Part shown: positions 11,906 to 22,719 of the stretch, in pieces
Position numbering within the stretch: the stretch's first letter is position 1
How the letters are laid out: each line of letters starts with the position of its first letter
Assembly (NCBI GenBank): GCA_907164885.2
Contig: OU015496.1
Coordinates: 160,808,267 to 160,872,266 of the forward strand
DNA length: 64,000 bases
Direction: 5' to 3'
Source of the DNA: Dolomedes plantarius
Taxonomy: Eukaryota; Arthropoda; Arachnida; Araneae; Dolomedidae
Translations under genes and position numbers: made by a program
The notes under the pieces: generated by a model
Database searches by the model: none
Told to the model about the DNA's origin: nothing
Seen by the model: the letters and a program-made list of their open reading frames with translations, nothing else

Positions 11906-13935
11906 CATATAGAAATTTCACATTATGTATAAATCTGCAAATATAACTAAAGGTATGTATAAGTTTAGTAAAACTGTTACTAATTTTTAAAAAATCATCA
12001 ATTAAGCTGTTAGTAGTGTTAGCAACTAAGACAGGATTATATGCAGTCTTTAGTTCTTTAGAATAATCATTATCAGTCATGTTAGTAGGTTCCTTAGAAG
12101 ATGGAATGTCCGAATTTAAAAATGAAGGGCCAGTCCACCACACAGAGTTTTGTAGAAGCTTAGTTGCACCAGTTCCTCTGGATAGGACATCAGCAGGATT
12201 GGTTTCAGAAGAAACGTGTCTCCAATCATAGTCAGGACACAGTTCGTTAATTTGTTTAACTCTGTTGGACACAAAGGGTTTAAGTCTTTCATAAGGAGTT
12301 TTTATCCAAGCTAGAGTTATCGTAGAGTCCGACCACAGGTACACATGATGGAATTCAACTTGAATGACAGAGATGATCTTTGCGACTAGACGAGCTAGTA
12401 GCAATGCCGCACATAGTTCCAGCCTGGGTATTGTTAAGGTTTTTATCGGAGATACTCTGGATTTAGAACACAACAGTGTTGTTTGCTGCTGTCCTTGGCT
12501 GTTTTTTGAGCTTACATAGATTGCTGCTCCATATGCCCGTTCAGACGCATCGCTGAATCCATGTAATTCAATTATGATGGGATCTGTAATGATCACATGC
12601 CTAGGAATTTTCACTTGATTTAAAGCGGGAAGTTCGTTTAAGAACTTAAACCATTCTTTCATATCATCAGGATGAATTGGATCAGACCAATTTAACTTTT
12701 CCCTCCACAGATTTTGTAGAAATATCTTGGCCTTTGTAATTACTGGTCCAATAAGACCAAGCGGATCAAACAAGCGTGCTATAGAAGATAGAACATCCCG
12801 TTTTCTGAAGCTTGCTTTAGAGTATACATTAACCTTAAAGGTAAAATTATCGGAATTACATGCCCAAAGCATACGGAGAGTTTTCACAGGATCAGAATCT
12901 GAAGAGAAGTTATATTCAGCACCTTTACTGTCATTTAACAAGTTTGGGTGGTTGGATACCCATTTATGTAATTGCATTCCACCTTTGTTCAATGCATCTA
13001 TTAACTCAAATTGTAAGGAAATTGTGTCTTCTAAATTGTCTGAACCTGACAAAATGTCGGCCACGTAGACATCGGTAAGTAAAACTGCGGACGCACGAGG
13101 AAAATACTTCTGCTCATCCTCAGATAAAGCCTTTATAGTTCTAGTCGCCAAATACGGGGCGCATGCTGTCCCGTACGTAATTGTACGCAATCTGTAAGTT
13201 TCAACAGGGGAGCACTGACTTGATTTCCACAAAATTCTTTGAAAATCTCTATCCGATTCTTCGACAAGAATTTGCCTATACATTTTAGTAATGTCTGTAC
13301 TAAATACATATTTATGTGTTCGGAAACGAGCTACTATTGAAAATAGATCCTGCTGAACAAGTCCACCATTCAGTAATATGAAGTTGAGACTTATTCCATT
13401 CTCGCACTTGGCTGATGCATCAAACACGACGCGAAGAGGGGTAGAAATGCTCTCTGGGCGGAAAACTGCGTGATGCGGGATGTAATAAATTTCACTACAG
13501 TTCTCGCAGTCCGAAACCTTTTCCATGTGATTTAACTCAAGGTATTCATCTATAAATATCTTATAAAAAGTGGACATAGTTGGATCTTTGTCCAATTTCT
13601 TCCAAAGGGAATTTAGACATCTTTCCGCCATTGATTTAGACTCTCCTAAACTAGAACGTGTACCTTCCTTAATGGGCAATCGTACAATAAATCTTCCGCT
13701 ATCATCTCTTTTGTGAGTGGTAACAAAATGTTGCTCACAATATTCCTTTTCAAATGTTTGAGACTCATCATTTGTATCATCCCCCGGAAAGGATTCCATC
13801 TCAAAGAATTTTTTGACAGAAAGTTCTAAAGAATCTCTTTCTGAAATATGAGCAAGACCAGTAAAATGGTGAGAAGCTGCGTTTTCCACAGTCCCGGTAA
13901 CCAAATAGCCGAAAACATTGTTCTGAAGCATCAAA
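11906..13935 (-). pseudogene. BEL/Pao reverse transcriptase and RNase H
   Basis: This is a nearly 680-codon open frame (its first codons are Helitron). RT blocks: IPHHAVFRPESISTPLRVVF, FDASAKCENGISLN, VFSTDITKMYRQI and the catalytic box VYVADILSG. BEL/Pao elements have YVDD there; the first catalytic Asp is Ala here (GCC for GAC near 13062), so the enzyme should be dead. RNase H follows with HGFSDASERAYGAAIYVSS and LWSDSTITLAWI, then LSRGTGATKLLQNSVWWTGP. The frame ends in a chimeric tail where it meets element X. Upstream the reading continues at 14828 across the Helitron. Confidence 0.9.
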
Positions 13936-14583
13936 TCTATATATATAAAACAGTTCCGTAACTGACTCATTCATTCATTCATTCACTGACTGACTGACAT
14001 ACAACGCACAGACCAAACCGCTTGACCTAAAGGGCTGAAATTTTGCATGGCGATTCTTCTAATAGTGTAGGGGTGCACTAAGATAGATTTTTCAAAAATT
14101 CTTCTTAGATTTTTTTAAATTAAATTTTTAAGCTGTTTTTAAAAATTTTTTTTTACGTTTGCATTTAAAATAACACATTGAGGGTTATAAAATTTATATC
14201 ACGAGAAAGATCATAAAATTTCCTTTAAAATGAAATCTTTTTCGAATCTTTACCTCCATTTCCTGATTTTTGGTGAATTTTTAAAGATTAATTTTTAGAA
14301 TTTAATTTATTAAATGCTGATCACGTGATTTCTTTTTCTCGTACTTTAAATAAATTTATCGTCAAGTGCATAACAACTAAATAAACAAAAAATATTTTTT
14401 TTCCTTGCTAATGCGGCAGACGATTGGACATTATCCAAAAAAATATTAAAATACAGTAAAAGAAATGTTCTAAAAACTGTACTATATTAACTGTACTATA
14501 TTCTTTAGTATTCTTTATATTAAATTTAATTTTAATATTTTCTTCTACATTATTTTGTCTATAAAATTATCCTTTACGATTTT

Positions 14584-14642
<59 letters not shown>

Positions 14643-14770
14643 CATCAATTGTATACATTGATCGTCGTATTTATCATATAATATATATTTAAATTTGGCA
14701 TGAATTGCATACATTGACCGTTGTATTTAATTTGAATGTACTCCGTAGCGAAGTACGGGTTTTCAGCTAG
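13936..14770 (+). mobile_element. Non-autonomous Helitron, copy 1
   Basis: It starts TCTATATATATAAAACAG and ends TTTTCAGCTAG, preceded by A and followed by T with no target duplication, the Helitron rule. A hairpin CCGTA-GCGAAG-TACGG (14743-14758) sits 8 bases before the CTAG end. Contains CTGACTGACTGAC near the start and a (TA)n run at about 14587-14641. No Rep/helicase frame. A second copy is at 34680-35404. It splits the BEL polyprotein between a short upstream piece and RT. Confidence 0.9.
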
Positions 14771-14828
14771 TTATTATCATATGATTTGAATTTTTCAGCC
14801 TTAAGCAATTCAAAAAATATCCCACAAC
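14771..14828 (-). pseudogene. BEL/Pao fragment between two insertions
   Basis: On the minus strand this reads IGCGIFFELLKAEKFKSYDN, which continues the protease-side frame (ends SRISLL at about 20910) and leads into LMLQNNVFGYLVTG on the other side of the Helitron. It places both insertions inside one original gene. Confidence 0.75.
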
Positions 14829-14833
14829 CTATG

Positions 14834-15239
14834 TGTGAGGAGCGATCCCTCTCCCTTGACGAGGCTTAACTGCCCCCGGGTCCGTTCTTCGTGTTATGGG
14901 AAGGTATTACGCGATTTACGAGTCCAGACACGGTCTTCAGCCCCAAAATTTATTTATTTACACATCTACTGGGACACATCACACATTATAAAAACATATA
15001 TATTCAAATTTACGCTGATCACACATTATAAAACCATATATATTCAAATTTAAGCTGAGGAGCAAAATACAGCCACTTTTACACGTGTCGCCTCCTCGCT
15101 CCCTTCTCCCCCGATTCCCCGGGGCGACTTTTTCCCCCGTCTCTCCTCCTTCGCGCCAAACAGGTTTCCGGCTGGTCACTCTACGGGAGGGGAGGGAATC
15201 GGATATATATATATATATATATATAATCCATTCCTGACA
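14834..15239 (-). repeat. 3' LTR of the Gmr1-like element
   Basis: 406 bp, TG...CA. It contains a tandem pair of ~41-bp units (about 14970-15055) around ACACATTATAAAAMCATATA. Read on the minus strand it carries TATAAT-type boxes and AATAAATAAA. A (TA)n run near 15203-15226 precedes ATCCATTCCTGACA. Confidence 0.95.
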
Positions 15240-15635
15240 CGCCCCCGCCGAGAGTGAAATCTGTCTCCTTAGCTGATTTCACCATCACCTGACAGGAATG
15301 GATAATCGTGGGCGGATGATTCGTAGAGTCACAACACACACAAGAGACAGTTCCTTTGGAATGCAGACTCTCCAGGGTGCCCTGGCACCTCTAAAAACCA
15401 AGATCTATCGGTTACTCCCGATATTTGCTCCCTCCATTTCCAGCACACAAGGAAATGACACTTGCCCCTGTAATCTGTAGGGATTCACAACTTACACAAG
15501 ATAACAACACTATTCTTTAACTTCGCTAATCAAACATATTTAAGAAGACATTTAATACTAACTCGATATGTTTATATACATATACCACAGAATAAGTTTT
15601 AACCAAATTAATACACATCGAGAGAGAGAAAAAAA

Positions 15636-17882
15636 CTAGGAATTTCCAACATAGGCATCTCCCCTCGCGCTATTGTTGTCCTCCTGCTCCAGACAAGACA
15701 GGGCGTCTGCTCCATAATGTTGCTTACCCGGTAGATGAGTTATATGGTGATTCCACCTCTGTAAAGAGAGTGCCCATCGGGTTAATTTTGGGCTCTTGGG
15801 AGTAGTCGCATTCAGATATTTTAACGGATTATGGTCAGTTATAATTTCCACCTGGGCCCCATATACCCATTTGTCAAACTTGTTTAATCCGAACAGCACT
15901 GCCCAGGCTTCCTTTTCTATACTAGCCCAATTCCGTTGCGTCGCCGACAATTTCTGACTGGCAAACGCGATGGGTCGATATTTGCCCTCCGCGTCAATTT
16001 GGGTCAAACAGGCACCGACGGCAACATTCGACGCGTCGCAATGTATTTGAAAGGGCATACCCATATTTGGGGTAGCCAACACCGTGGCTTCACATAGAAT
16101 ACTCTTTAATTTGGCGAATGCGGTTTGCTCCGCCGTTCCCCACGGAACAATGTTCGGGGACCCCTTCTTGGTCAAATCAGTTAGTGGAGCTGATATTTCT
16201 GCATAATTCGGAATATAAGACCGATAGAAGCCCATCAAACCCAATACCGATCTAACTTCCTTTTTATTTGTCGGCCTCACAAGTTTTTTTATGGCCGCTA
16301 TTTTCCCCTCCTCAGGAGCATGTTTACCCCCCCCTATTTCATGACCCAGATATTTAATTTTCCTCGCCGCAAACGTGCATTTGTCTAGACGAATAGAGAA
16401 TCCCATTTTCTCCAAGTTTTCCAACACTGCAGATAAATGTCTTAAATGATCGTCGAAAGTTTCGGAGAAAAGTACGACATCGTCCATATAGGCTTGAGCA
16501 TAATCACTATGATTTTTAAGAGCACGATTCATTTCTCGCTGAAATGTACCAGAAGCTCCCGACAGACCAAATGGCATCGTTTTCCATTGGAAAACTCCGT
16601 TGTGGGTTTTAAATGCAGTTAACGGTTTACTACTCTCATCCAAAGGGATCTGCCAGTAGCCCTTTAATAAATCCAAACTAGTTAACCACTGAGCCGCCCC
16701 CGCCATGAAGATTAATTCCTGCATATCCTTCATAGGGAAAACTGGTACTTTCGTGACCGAATTTAGCGCACGATAATCTACACACATTCTAACCGTCGCG
16801 TCTTTTTTTGCCACACAGACAATGGGATGGGCAATTTCGGCTCCCGAGGGTTCGATTAAATCCCAATCTAACAATTCCCGTATCTGTCTGTCCACCTCCT
16901 TTCGGTAAGCAATAGGTACACTGTAACAATGAGGCTTTTTACGTACTGCGTTAGGAACAAGCTCTATCTTATGAGTTCCTACCCTAGCCGGTTGAACAGG
17001 TCTATTAAAAAGCGATTTACGTCCCATGATTACATTTCTGAGGTCCCTTGTACGTAGCTCACTTAACTTTGGTAACCCCAGGTTGTTCATTTGTTCCATA
17101 AAGCAATCCCCTTTATTAATAGTAGGAACTGTTTCTACTATTCCAAACTCTTCCTCACCCTCAAAAATAACGTTCACCGCACTCGATTTCGTTATATAGT
17201 GCCTAATTTTATTTTGGTGTACGTGTTTCTTCGTATCATCCGGCAATTGAACTATGAACGAATGAGGATTCCTTTGCTCCAGAATTGTCGCCGGACCTTG
17301 CCACCTAGCATATAGTTTATTCGCCGAATCCGGTATTAACACAACTACCTGATCCCCTAGCTTAAACACCTTGTTAGATGATCTTAAATTGTAATAGTGC
17401 GCGGCTCTCTCTTGCTGGACTTCGGTCGTAAGATTGGCTTGTTCGGCAGCCCTTTCAAATCGCGCCTTTAAATTTTGCAAATACGTAGGGATCGAAGTGA
17501 GGTCTAACCGCAGATCATCATGTTTGCCGGTCCAAGCGTTTTTCAAAATCGATAATGGCCCTTGGGGTCTCCGGCCATACATAAGCTGGAACGGGGCGAC
17601 CCCCGTTGTTGTATTTGGAATTTCCCTGTATGCCCACAGTGCATAAGGTAACTGCAAATGCCAACCCCTACCCTCCTCACGAATTATATGGTGTAGCATC
17701 CTTTTCAACGTCTGATTAAAACGCTCTATTAACCCATTAGACTGTGGATATCCCGGTGTTGAAAATCTGGGAGAAGATCCGATTCTCTTCTGAAATGCCC
17801 TCGTTAACTCTGACTTGAAATTTGTCCCATTATCTGAGGCAATTACACTGGGTATCCCAGTCCGCGAAAATATACCCAACAA
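15636..17882 (-). CDS. Integrase C-terminal half fused to RT and RNase H
   Basis: 748 codons with no stop. In order: rest of the integrase core (VIASDNGTNF with the second Asp; GYPQSNGLIERFNQTLK with the Glu), the GPY/F module (KLGDQVVVLIPDSANKLYAR, WQGPATILEQ), a linker, RT (DLIEPSGAEIAHPIV, CVDYRALNSVT, SLDLLKGYWQIPL, QAYMDDVVLFSE with the YMDD box) and RNase H (QIHCDASNVAVGACL, ending HLPGKQHYGADALS). The usual pol order in Ty3 elements is RT, RNase H, integrase; here integrase lies upstream in the same frame. The first codon is TTG, and the true frame enters from the integrase ORF upstream through a frameshift near 17889. Confidence 0.95.
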   Translation of the reverse strand: MLGIFSRTGIPSVIASDNGTNFKSELTRAFQKRIGSSPRFSTPGYPQSNGLIERFNQTLKRMLHHIIREEGRGWHLQLPYALWAYREIPNTTTGVAPFQLMYGRRPQGPLSILKNAWTGKHDDLRLDLTSIPTYLQNLKARFERAAEQANLTTEVQQERAAHYYNLRSSNKVFKLGDQVVVLIPDSANKLYARWQGPATILEQRNPHSFIVQLPDDTKKHVHQNKIRHYITKSSAVNVIFEGEEEFGIVETVPTINKGDCFMEQMNNLGLPKLSELRTRDLRNVIMGRKSLFNRPVQPARVGTHKIELVPNAVRKKPHCYSVPIAYRKEVDRQIRELLDWDLIEPSGAEIAHPIVCVAKKDATVRMCVDYRALNSVTKVPVFPMKDMQELIFMAGAAQWLTSLDLLKGYWQIPLDESSKPLTAFKTHNGVFQWKTMPFGLSGASGTFQREMNRALKNHSDYAQAYMDDVVLFSETFDDHLRHLSAVLENLEKMGFSIRLDKCTFAARKIKYLGHEIGGGKHAPEEGKIAAIKKLVRPTNKKEVRSVLGLMGFYRSYIPNYAEISAPLTDLTKKGSPNIVPWGTAEQTAFAKLKSILCEATVLATPNMGMPFQIHCDASNVAVGACLTQIDAEGKYRPIAFASQKLSATQRNWASIEKEAWAVLFGLNKFDKWVYGAQVEIITDHNPLKYLNATTPKSPKLTRWALSLQRWNHHITHLPGKQHYGADALSCLEQEDNNSARGDAYVGNS

Positions 17883-17883
17883 A

Positions 17884-18484
17884 GCTTCACACGTACGGTG
17901 AAGGCCCTAGCGGTGAGGCTCGTTAAGGGTACGGCTTCCGCCCACCTGGTATGCTGATCCACCAGGCATAAAATATATTTGTGACCCTTTGAACTGATTG
18001 GGTCGATAGGTCCAATGATATCGACGTTCACCACCTGAAATGGCAATTCCGGTCTAGTTACCGGCGTAATTGCCGCTCTGTCCGATGTTCTCACGGGTCG
18101 CGTCAATTGGCACTCCCTACACGAGGAACAAAATTCCTCTACTTCCTTCTTCATCCCTTCCCAAAAGAACGAGTATCTAATGCGTTGTAGTGTCTTTTTC
18201 ACCCCCATATGACCGCCAAACACCGAACAATGAGCTAACCTGACAATTTCTTCTCTTCGGCATTGGGGAACAACCAGCTGTGGGACGTTCTCCCCCAAAA
18301 TTTTATCCCTGTGGAACAGCCACCCATCAGCTACATAATAACTCCCTTTTCCCGCCAACGCCTTCTCCCACCCATCCTTTAATAAATCACAACCTTCTTG
18401 TTGCCGCCGAAACTGGTCAGAAACAGACCCCCCCCTATTTTCGCCCGGCACGAAATCTCTCGTCTCCAGTTCATGCTCATTCAT
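17884..18484 (-). CDS. Integrase N-terminal half (zinc-binding and first catalytic Asp)
   Basis: It starts with ATG at 18484, four codons after the in-frame stop ending the gag-protease frame. The HHCC zinc-binding domain reads LAHCSVFGGHMGVKKTL with CSSCRECQL, then the core starts VNVDIIGPIDPISSKGHKYI (first Asp of DDE) and LVDQHTRWAEAVPL. The reading is right until TARA, after which a single-base slip near 17889 throws it out of frame; the matching continuation is ALLGIFSRTG in the next ORF. It shares its frame with gag-protease, so readthrough or a point mutation are both possible. Confidence 0.9.
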
Positions 18485-18496
18485 CCCGGTGCAGTT

Positions 18497-20125
18497 CTAA
18501 ACGTGAATGCCCTTTTCGCGCCCTGGACAATGCTCTGATTGTTCGGCGGTCGGGAAGTAGGACTTCTCTGTCTCCTTTGTTCTTCTCTGGGGTCTGTCAT
18601 TTCTCTCGGGAGACCGAGAAACGTTTTCGATTCGACTTCTCGATAACATTTCAAATATTTCTGGGGGAAGCAAAACGTCATCTACCAGCGATTTCGCAAC
18701 AGCACATAAAACCTCCGGCCGTTCGTTAACGCCTGAATCAAAGACTCCCAAGGGAATATTCACCAACGGGCATTGAACTGCGGGTCCAAAAATCCCTTTT
18801 AAAAATATGGTGGGTTTTCCCTCCGTTTTAACTTCTGGTACAATACTTTCCCGCACTACAGTTATTTCCGTCCCGGAATCAATTAGTGCGTTAGCTATTC
18901 GCCCGTTCACGTTGATAGGAACAGTTTTTAACTTACATAACTGTTCTTTTAAGGACTTTCCGGTATTTCTTGGCACACTGAACGAGTTCGCTCTAGCAAC
19001 TACGGTATTCTCTGCCAATATCCCCTGTTCTTCGGAATTTTCCTGTTCTTCTATCTCGTGGTCTTCTTCCGCAAACGACATATTTACGTTTGCCTTTTCC
19101 CTTTCCCCCCATGTTACATTTCTTTCCTGTTTTGGGAATTTCGGACAGTTTCTCTTTAAATGAGCAGTTGACCCACAACCATAGCACTCCCACTTTTTCG
19201 GCGTTCTACCGAACTTTTCATTTTCTCCTGAGAAAGAACCATTTCCCGGGAGCATATCTAGTTTAAACCCCTTGGCATTTCGGTCCCGACCCCTAAAATC
19301 CGCAAATTTTGTGTCGTTACCCCCCTTCGTGCTATAAGCTCTCCCTTTAGCCGAAGAGAATATATCGCACTCTTCCGAGAGCGTCTTTGCTTTAAACCAA
19401 CCACTCCCCTGTCTAATCCTGATATGCATAGCCATTTCTTGGTCCAACGTCTGAAACATTCTATCAGCTACCACCAACTGATTTAAACCTTCGAAGTCAT
19501 TTACTTCTCTCAATTTAACGTAGTGTAGCCACATAGACATTAACCTGGTTGCGAACTGACCGAAAGTTTCGTCGGTGCCCCTTTTAGCTTTCCTAAAATT
19601 ATCTAGGCACGTCTGAGGAGACGGTTCGTATTCTCTCAGCACTATCTTTTTCACCTCCTCGTAATTATTGTACTGACCCTCATTTAAATATATTAACAAA
19701 TCTGCCGCCTTATCCTCCAAAAGGTAAATTAAAATTTTGGCCTTCTGTTCTTCTTCTATCCTCTCACTTTTGAATACCCTTTCTAGACTCGTAAAGAAAT
19801 AACTCCACCCTTCGGGTTTATTTGGGACTTTCACGGTCAATAATTTTATGGTTTTAATAATTTCATCTATTGATTTGGATTTAATAGGTATGCGATTTTG
19901 TAGTTTTAATGTTTCGATTTCAATACGTTCGTCTTTCCCTTGTTTTTCCTCTCTCTCAGTAACTATCACGCTGAGCATATCCTTAATGAGGCTTTCTTCA
20001 TAACTTTCATGTTCGAGAATAAGTTTCCTTAAATCTAATATCTTATATTCTTCCTTAACTTCGATTCCTAATTCTAGCGCTAGCGCTACCAAGTCGCACT
20101 TTCTCGATTTTGCAATAAATGCCAT
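18497..20125 (-). CDS. Gag with CCHC zinc knuckle and aspartic protease
   Basis: 542 codons from an ATG at 20125 (the frame is open further up but only with TTG). The N-terminal part is helical capsid-like sequence (KSRKCDLVALALELG; FGQFATRLMSMWLHYVK). A single zinc knuckle CYGCGSTAHLKRNC follows, then a Glu-rich spacer and a retropepsin block NALIDSGTEITVV with the catalytic DSG. It ends at a UAG (codon 18499-18497), in frame with the integrase ORF. The product would form particles and process the polyprotein. Confidence 0.92.
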   Translation of the reverse strand: MAFIAKSRKCDLVALALELGIEVKEEYKILDLRKLILEHESYEESLIKDMLSVIVTEREEKQGKDERIEIETLKLQNRIPIKSKSIDEIIKTIKLLTVKVPNKPEGWSYFFTSLERVFKSERIEEEQKAKILIYLLEDKAADLLIYLNEGQYNNYEEVKKIVLREYEPSPQTCLDNFRKAKRGTDETFGQFATRLMSMWLHYVKLREVNDFEGLNQLVVADRMFQTLDQEMAMHIRIRQGSGWFKAKTLSEECDIFSSAKGRAYSTKGGNDTKFADFRGRDRNAKGFKLDMLPGNGSFSGENEKFGRTPKKWECYGCGSTAHLKRNCPKFPKQERNVTWGEREKANVNMSFAEEDHEIEEQENSEEQGILAENTVVARANSFSVPRNTGKSLKEQLCKLKTVPINVNGRIANALIDSGTEITVVRESIVPEVKTEGKPTIFLKGIFGPAVQCPLVNIPLGVFDSGVNERPEVLCAVAKSLVDDVLLPPEIFEMLSRSRIENVSRSPERNDRPQRRTKETEKSYFPTAEQSEHCPGREKGIHV

Positions 20126-20496
20126 GTTAGAAATACTAGTTAGGAAATACAATAACAATAAAACTAATACACAGAGAAAAAAAAATCAATTGAAACTCCA
20201 CCCGACCTTTTCTCTTACAAAATTCTATCGAACACTATTAAATTTCATCTAACCATAAACATTTTTAGAATCCCAACAGAGAACAGAAGCAAATATCACT
20301 TACCTTGGACAACATTTCTGGATTGTATAGATTTCCTGGAGCTAGAATCGAAAATAGTATGGCCTCCTGTTGATCATCTTCCTATAGCCTTTACCGATGA
20401 CTGTACACTGATGATAGAGCGCTGATATCCTTACTGACGTAAAGCTGCGATCCTCGCTTGCGTATTTTACCATTCCACGCCACCGTTGCCGCCAGA

Positions 20497-20904
20497 TGTG
20501 AGGAGCGATCCCTCTCCCTTGACGAGGCTTAACCGCCCCCGGGTCCGTTCTTCGTGTTATGGGAAGGTATTACGCGATTTACGAGTCCAGACACGGTCTT
20601 CAGCCCCAAAATTTATTTATTTACACATCTACTGGGACACATCACACATTATAAAAACATATATATTCAAATTTACGCTGATCACACATTATAAAACCAT
20701 ATATATTCAAATTTAAGCTGAGGAGCAAAATACAGCCACTTTTACACGTGTCGCCTCCTCGCTCCCTTCTCCCCCGATTCCCCGGGGCGACTTTTTCCCC
20801 CGTCTCTCCTCCTTCGCGCCAAACAGGTTTCCGGCTGGTCACTCTACGGGAGGGGAGGGAATCGGATATATATATATATATATATATATAATCCATTCCT
20901 GACA
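20497..20904 (-). repeat. 5' LTR of the Gmr1-like element
   Basis: 408 bp, the partner of 14834-15239. The only substitution noticed is C for T at about 20534, plus a slightly longer (TA)n run. Near-identity implies a recent insertion. Confidence 0.95.
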
Positions 20905-20909
20905 CTATG

Positions 20910-22652
20910 AGTAGACTGATTCTACTTGGGAGATTGAATGCTTCAGCAAGTTTAATTTCGCGAGGGAAATATACGCGAGAAATATCAATCTTCTTTACAG
21001 GCGTTAATTCTGTGATTTTAGGTAACACAAGGAATGATAATGCTTTTGAAAAGCTACCCTCATCGTTTGCAATTTTTGCTGTTACTTTATTTTTAACAAA
21101 ATATTCTCCCCCCTTTATGCCTGAAATGGATGAATTGCATCTTTCTTTCTTTAATCCCAAAACATCTGCTATTTCCTGTGTACAAATTGATACTGAACTT
21201 CCACTATCAAGAATTGCTTTTACTTTTATTTTTTCACCAAATGAGTTCTCAATATATAACATTGTAGTGCATAAAAGGCTGCTCGTAGCTAAACAACACT
21301 CTTTGACATCTGCTGATAAAGTGGCGCCTATGGTTTTGTCTGCGAGCAAACGAAATGATGACTCATTTTGAGCGGGAACTGACTTAGAGATATTTATCGT
21401 GTCAGAATACGGAATGTTTTCACAGTTTTGATTTGAATGTATTGCGGTATTTGACGGGGCGTGATACTTATGAAGGAGCGTATGGTGGTTTGTCTGTTTA
21501 CAAACGAAACAAGAACTTTTCGAATAGCAATTCGATAACATGTGAAAGGCGCTTAAACAGTTATAACAAAGTCTATGTTTTTTAACCAGATTGACTCTGT
21601 CTTCCAGTTTCATTTCTTTAAATTTCTCACAGTGAAATAATGCATGGGCTTTGGTTTTACAAACTACACACATCTGAGGTGATTTATTAGATTTAACGAA
21701 AAGAGATTTGAATCGTTCGGAATTTGGCTTGGTTGAAATGTTAATATGAATACTGATTAGAATTTGACACCGTCTTTCTAAAAATTCCAAAAATGCATCG
21801 AAATCTGGTACATCATTATTCTTCAGAGTTAATTCATAATTTTTTCGCGTTTCGCGGTCTAATTTTTCAAGAACAATATTCAATAGCAAAGCGTTAGAAA
21901 ATTTGTCTCTTTCGAAATTCAAAATTTTCAGTGATCTAAGATTTTTGTTTATATTATCCAACAAGTTTCGAAGCTCTTTGGCTGACTCATGTTTGATAGA
22001 TTGAAGATTTAGAATGTTTTTCAGGTGGCAGTCAACGATGATCCTTTCGTTTTCGTACCTAAGCTTTAGTGCTTTAAATAGGGAAACATAACCGTCATCT
22101 GAGGTTTCTATAATTTTTGCTTCTCCCTTTAGTGACCCACGTAGACAGTGAAGCTTTTCGTTTTCAGAAAGCTCTGAATTTTCGTCAATTAGACTAATAA
22201 ACTGGCTTTTAAACAAGTTCCATTCCTCGAATTTTCCGTTAAAAATAGGAAGGGATTTTTGGAAGTTTTATTGACATTCTTTTCAGCTGATCATTGTTAA
22301 TCGAATTCGAATCATGAGTAGAATTGTCAGAATTTTGATTTAGATAAGCAGAATTGTTCTCACTGATTTTAAGTTTATTAATCAAGGTTTTCAGACTCAC
22401 CACTGAATTTTGAAACTCCTCATCTAGCTGTGACAACATTTCCTCAGTTTCTTCAAAATTCTTTTCACTGACTGTTTGGTAATATTCTTATTTTAGAACT
22501 TCAAACTTTTCTTGAAGTTTCGAAAGTATATCCAATTGAGCCTGCAGTTCGGCGACATCGTCACTATCTTCACATATCGTAATCTTCTTCAACTGTCCCT
22601 TTATATTACCGCGTTTGCGATTAAGCGTTGTAATAACTGACTCAGTAGTCAT
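20910..22652 (-). pseudogene. BEL/Pao gag and protease
   Basis: The start codon is probably the ATG at 22652 (MTTESVITTLNRKRGNIKGQ). The frame has one stop (TAA after FEVLK) and, after KLPKIPSYF, one extra T that shifts it into NGKFEEWNLFKSQFISLIDE, the DUF1759-type gag region. Three zinc knuckles follow (CVVCKTKAHALFHC; CYNCLSAFHMLSNC; CFVCKQTNHHTLLH) and a retropepsin block KAILDSGSSVSICTQ. The frame is cut by the LTR element after SRISLL and resumes at 14828. Two inactivating lesions are visible. Confidence 0.88.
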
Positions 22653-22719
22653 TATTCTTAAGTTTAAGCAAGGTTAAATTTAATGCACTGGTAAACCCTC
22701 CGGGTCGCGAGGACCAAAA

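Larger units (their letters stand above)
14834..20904 (-). mobile_element. Ty3-type LTR retrotransposon with Gmr1-like domain order
   Basis: Two LTRs of 406 and 408 bp differ by one substitution and AT-repeat length as far as I can compare by eye, and begin TG and end CA. A 5-bp target duplication CTATG flanks the element (14829-14833 and 20905-20909). On the minus strand: LTR, two bases, then a likely primer-binding site TGGCGGCAACGGTGGCG; gag with zinc knuckle and protease; in-frame UAG; integrase; one frameshift; rest of integrase fused in frame to RT and RNase H; a G-rich polypurine tract (GGCGGGGGCG) against the second LTR. Ordinary Ty3 elements have integrase last. It is inserted in BEL and is the youngest layer of the nest. 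Confidence 0.95.

Noticed and set aside
15636..18484. Integrase-before-RT order as an assembly or recombination artefact
   Set aside because: Integrase and RT are fused in one 748-codon open frame between matched LTRs with an exact target duplication.
18280..18729. 149-codon plus-strand frame in the LTR element, and similar frames opposite other transposon genes
   Set aside because: Antisense shadow of the gag and integrase frames, without motifs of its own.
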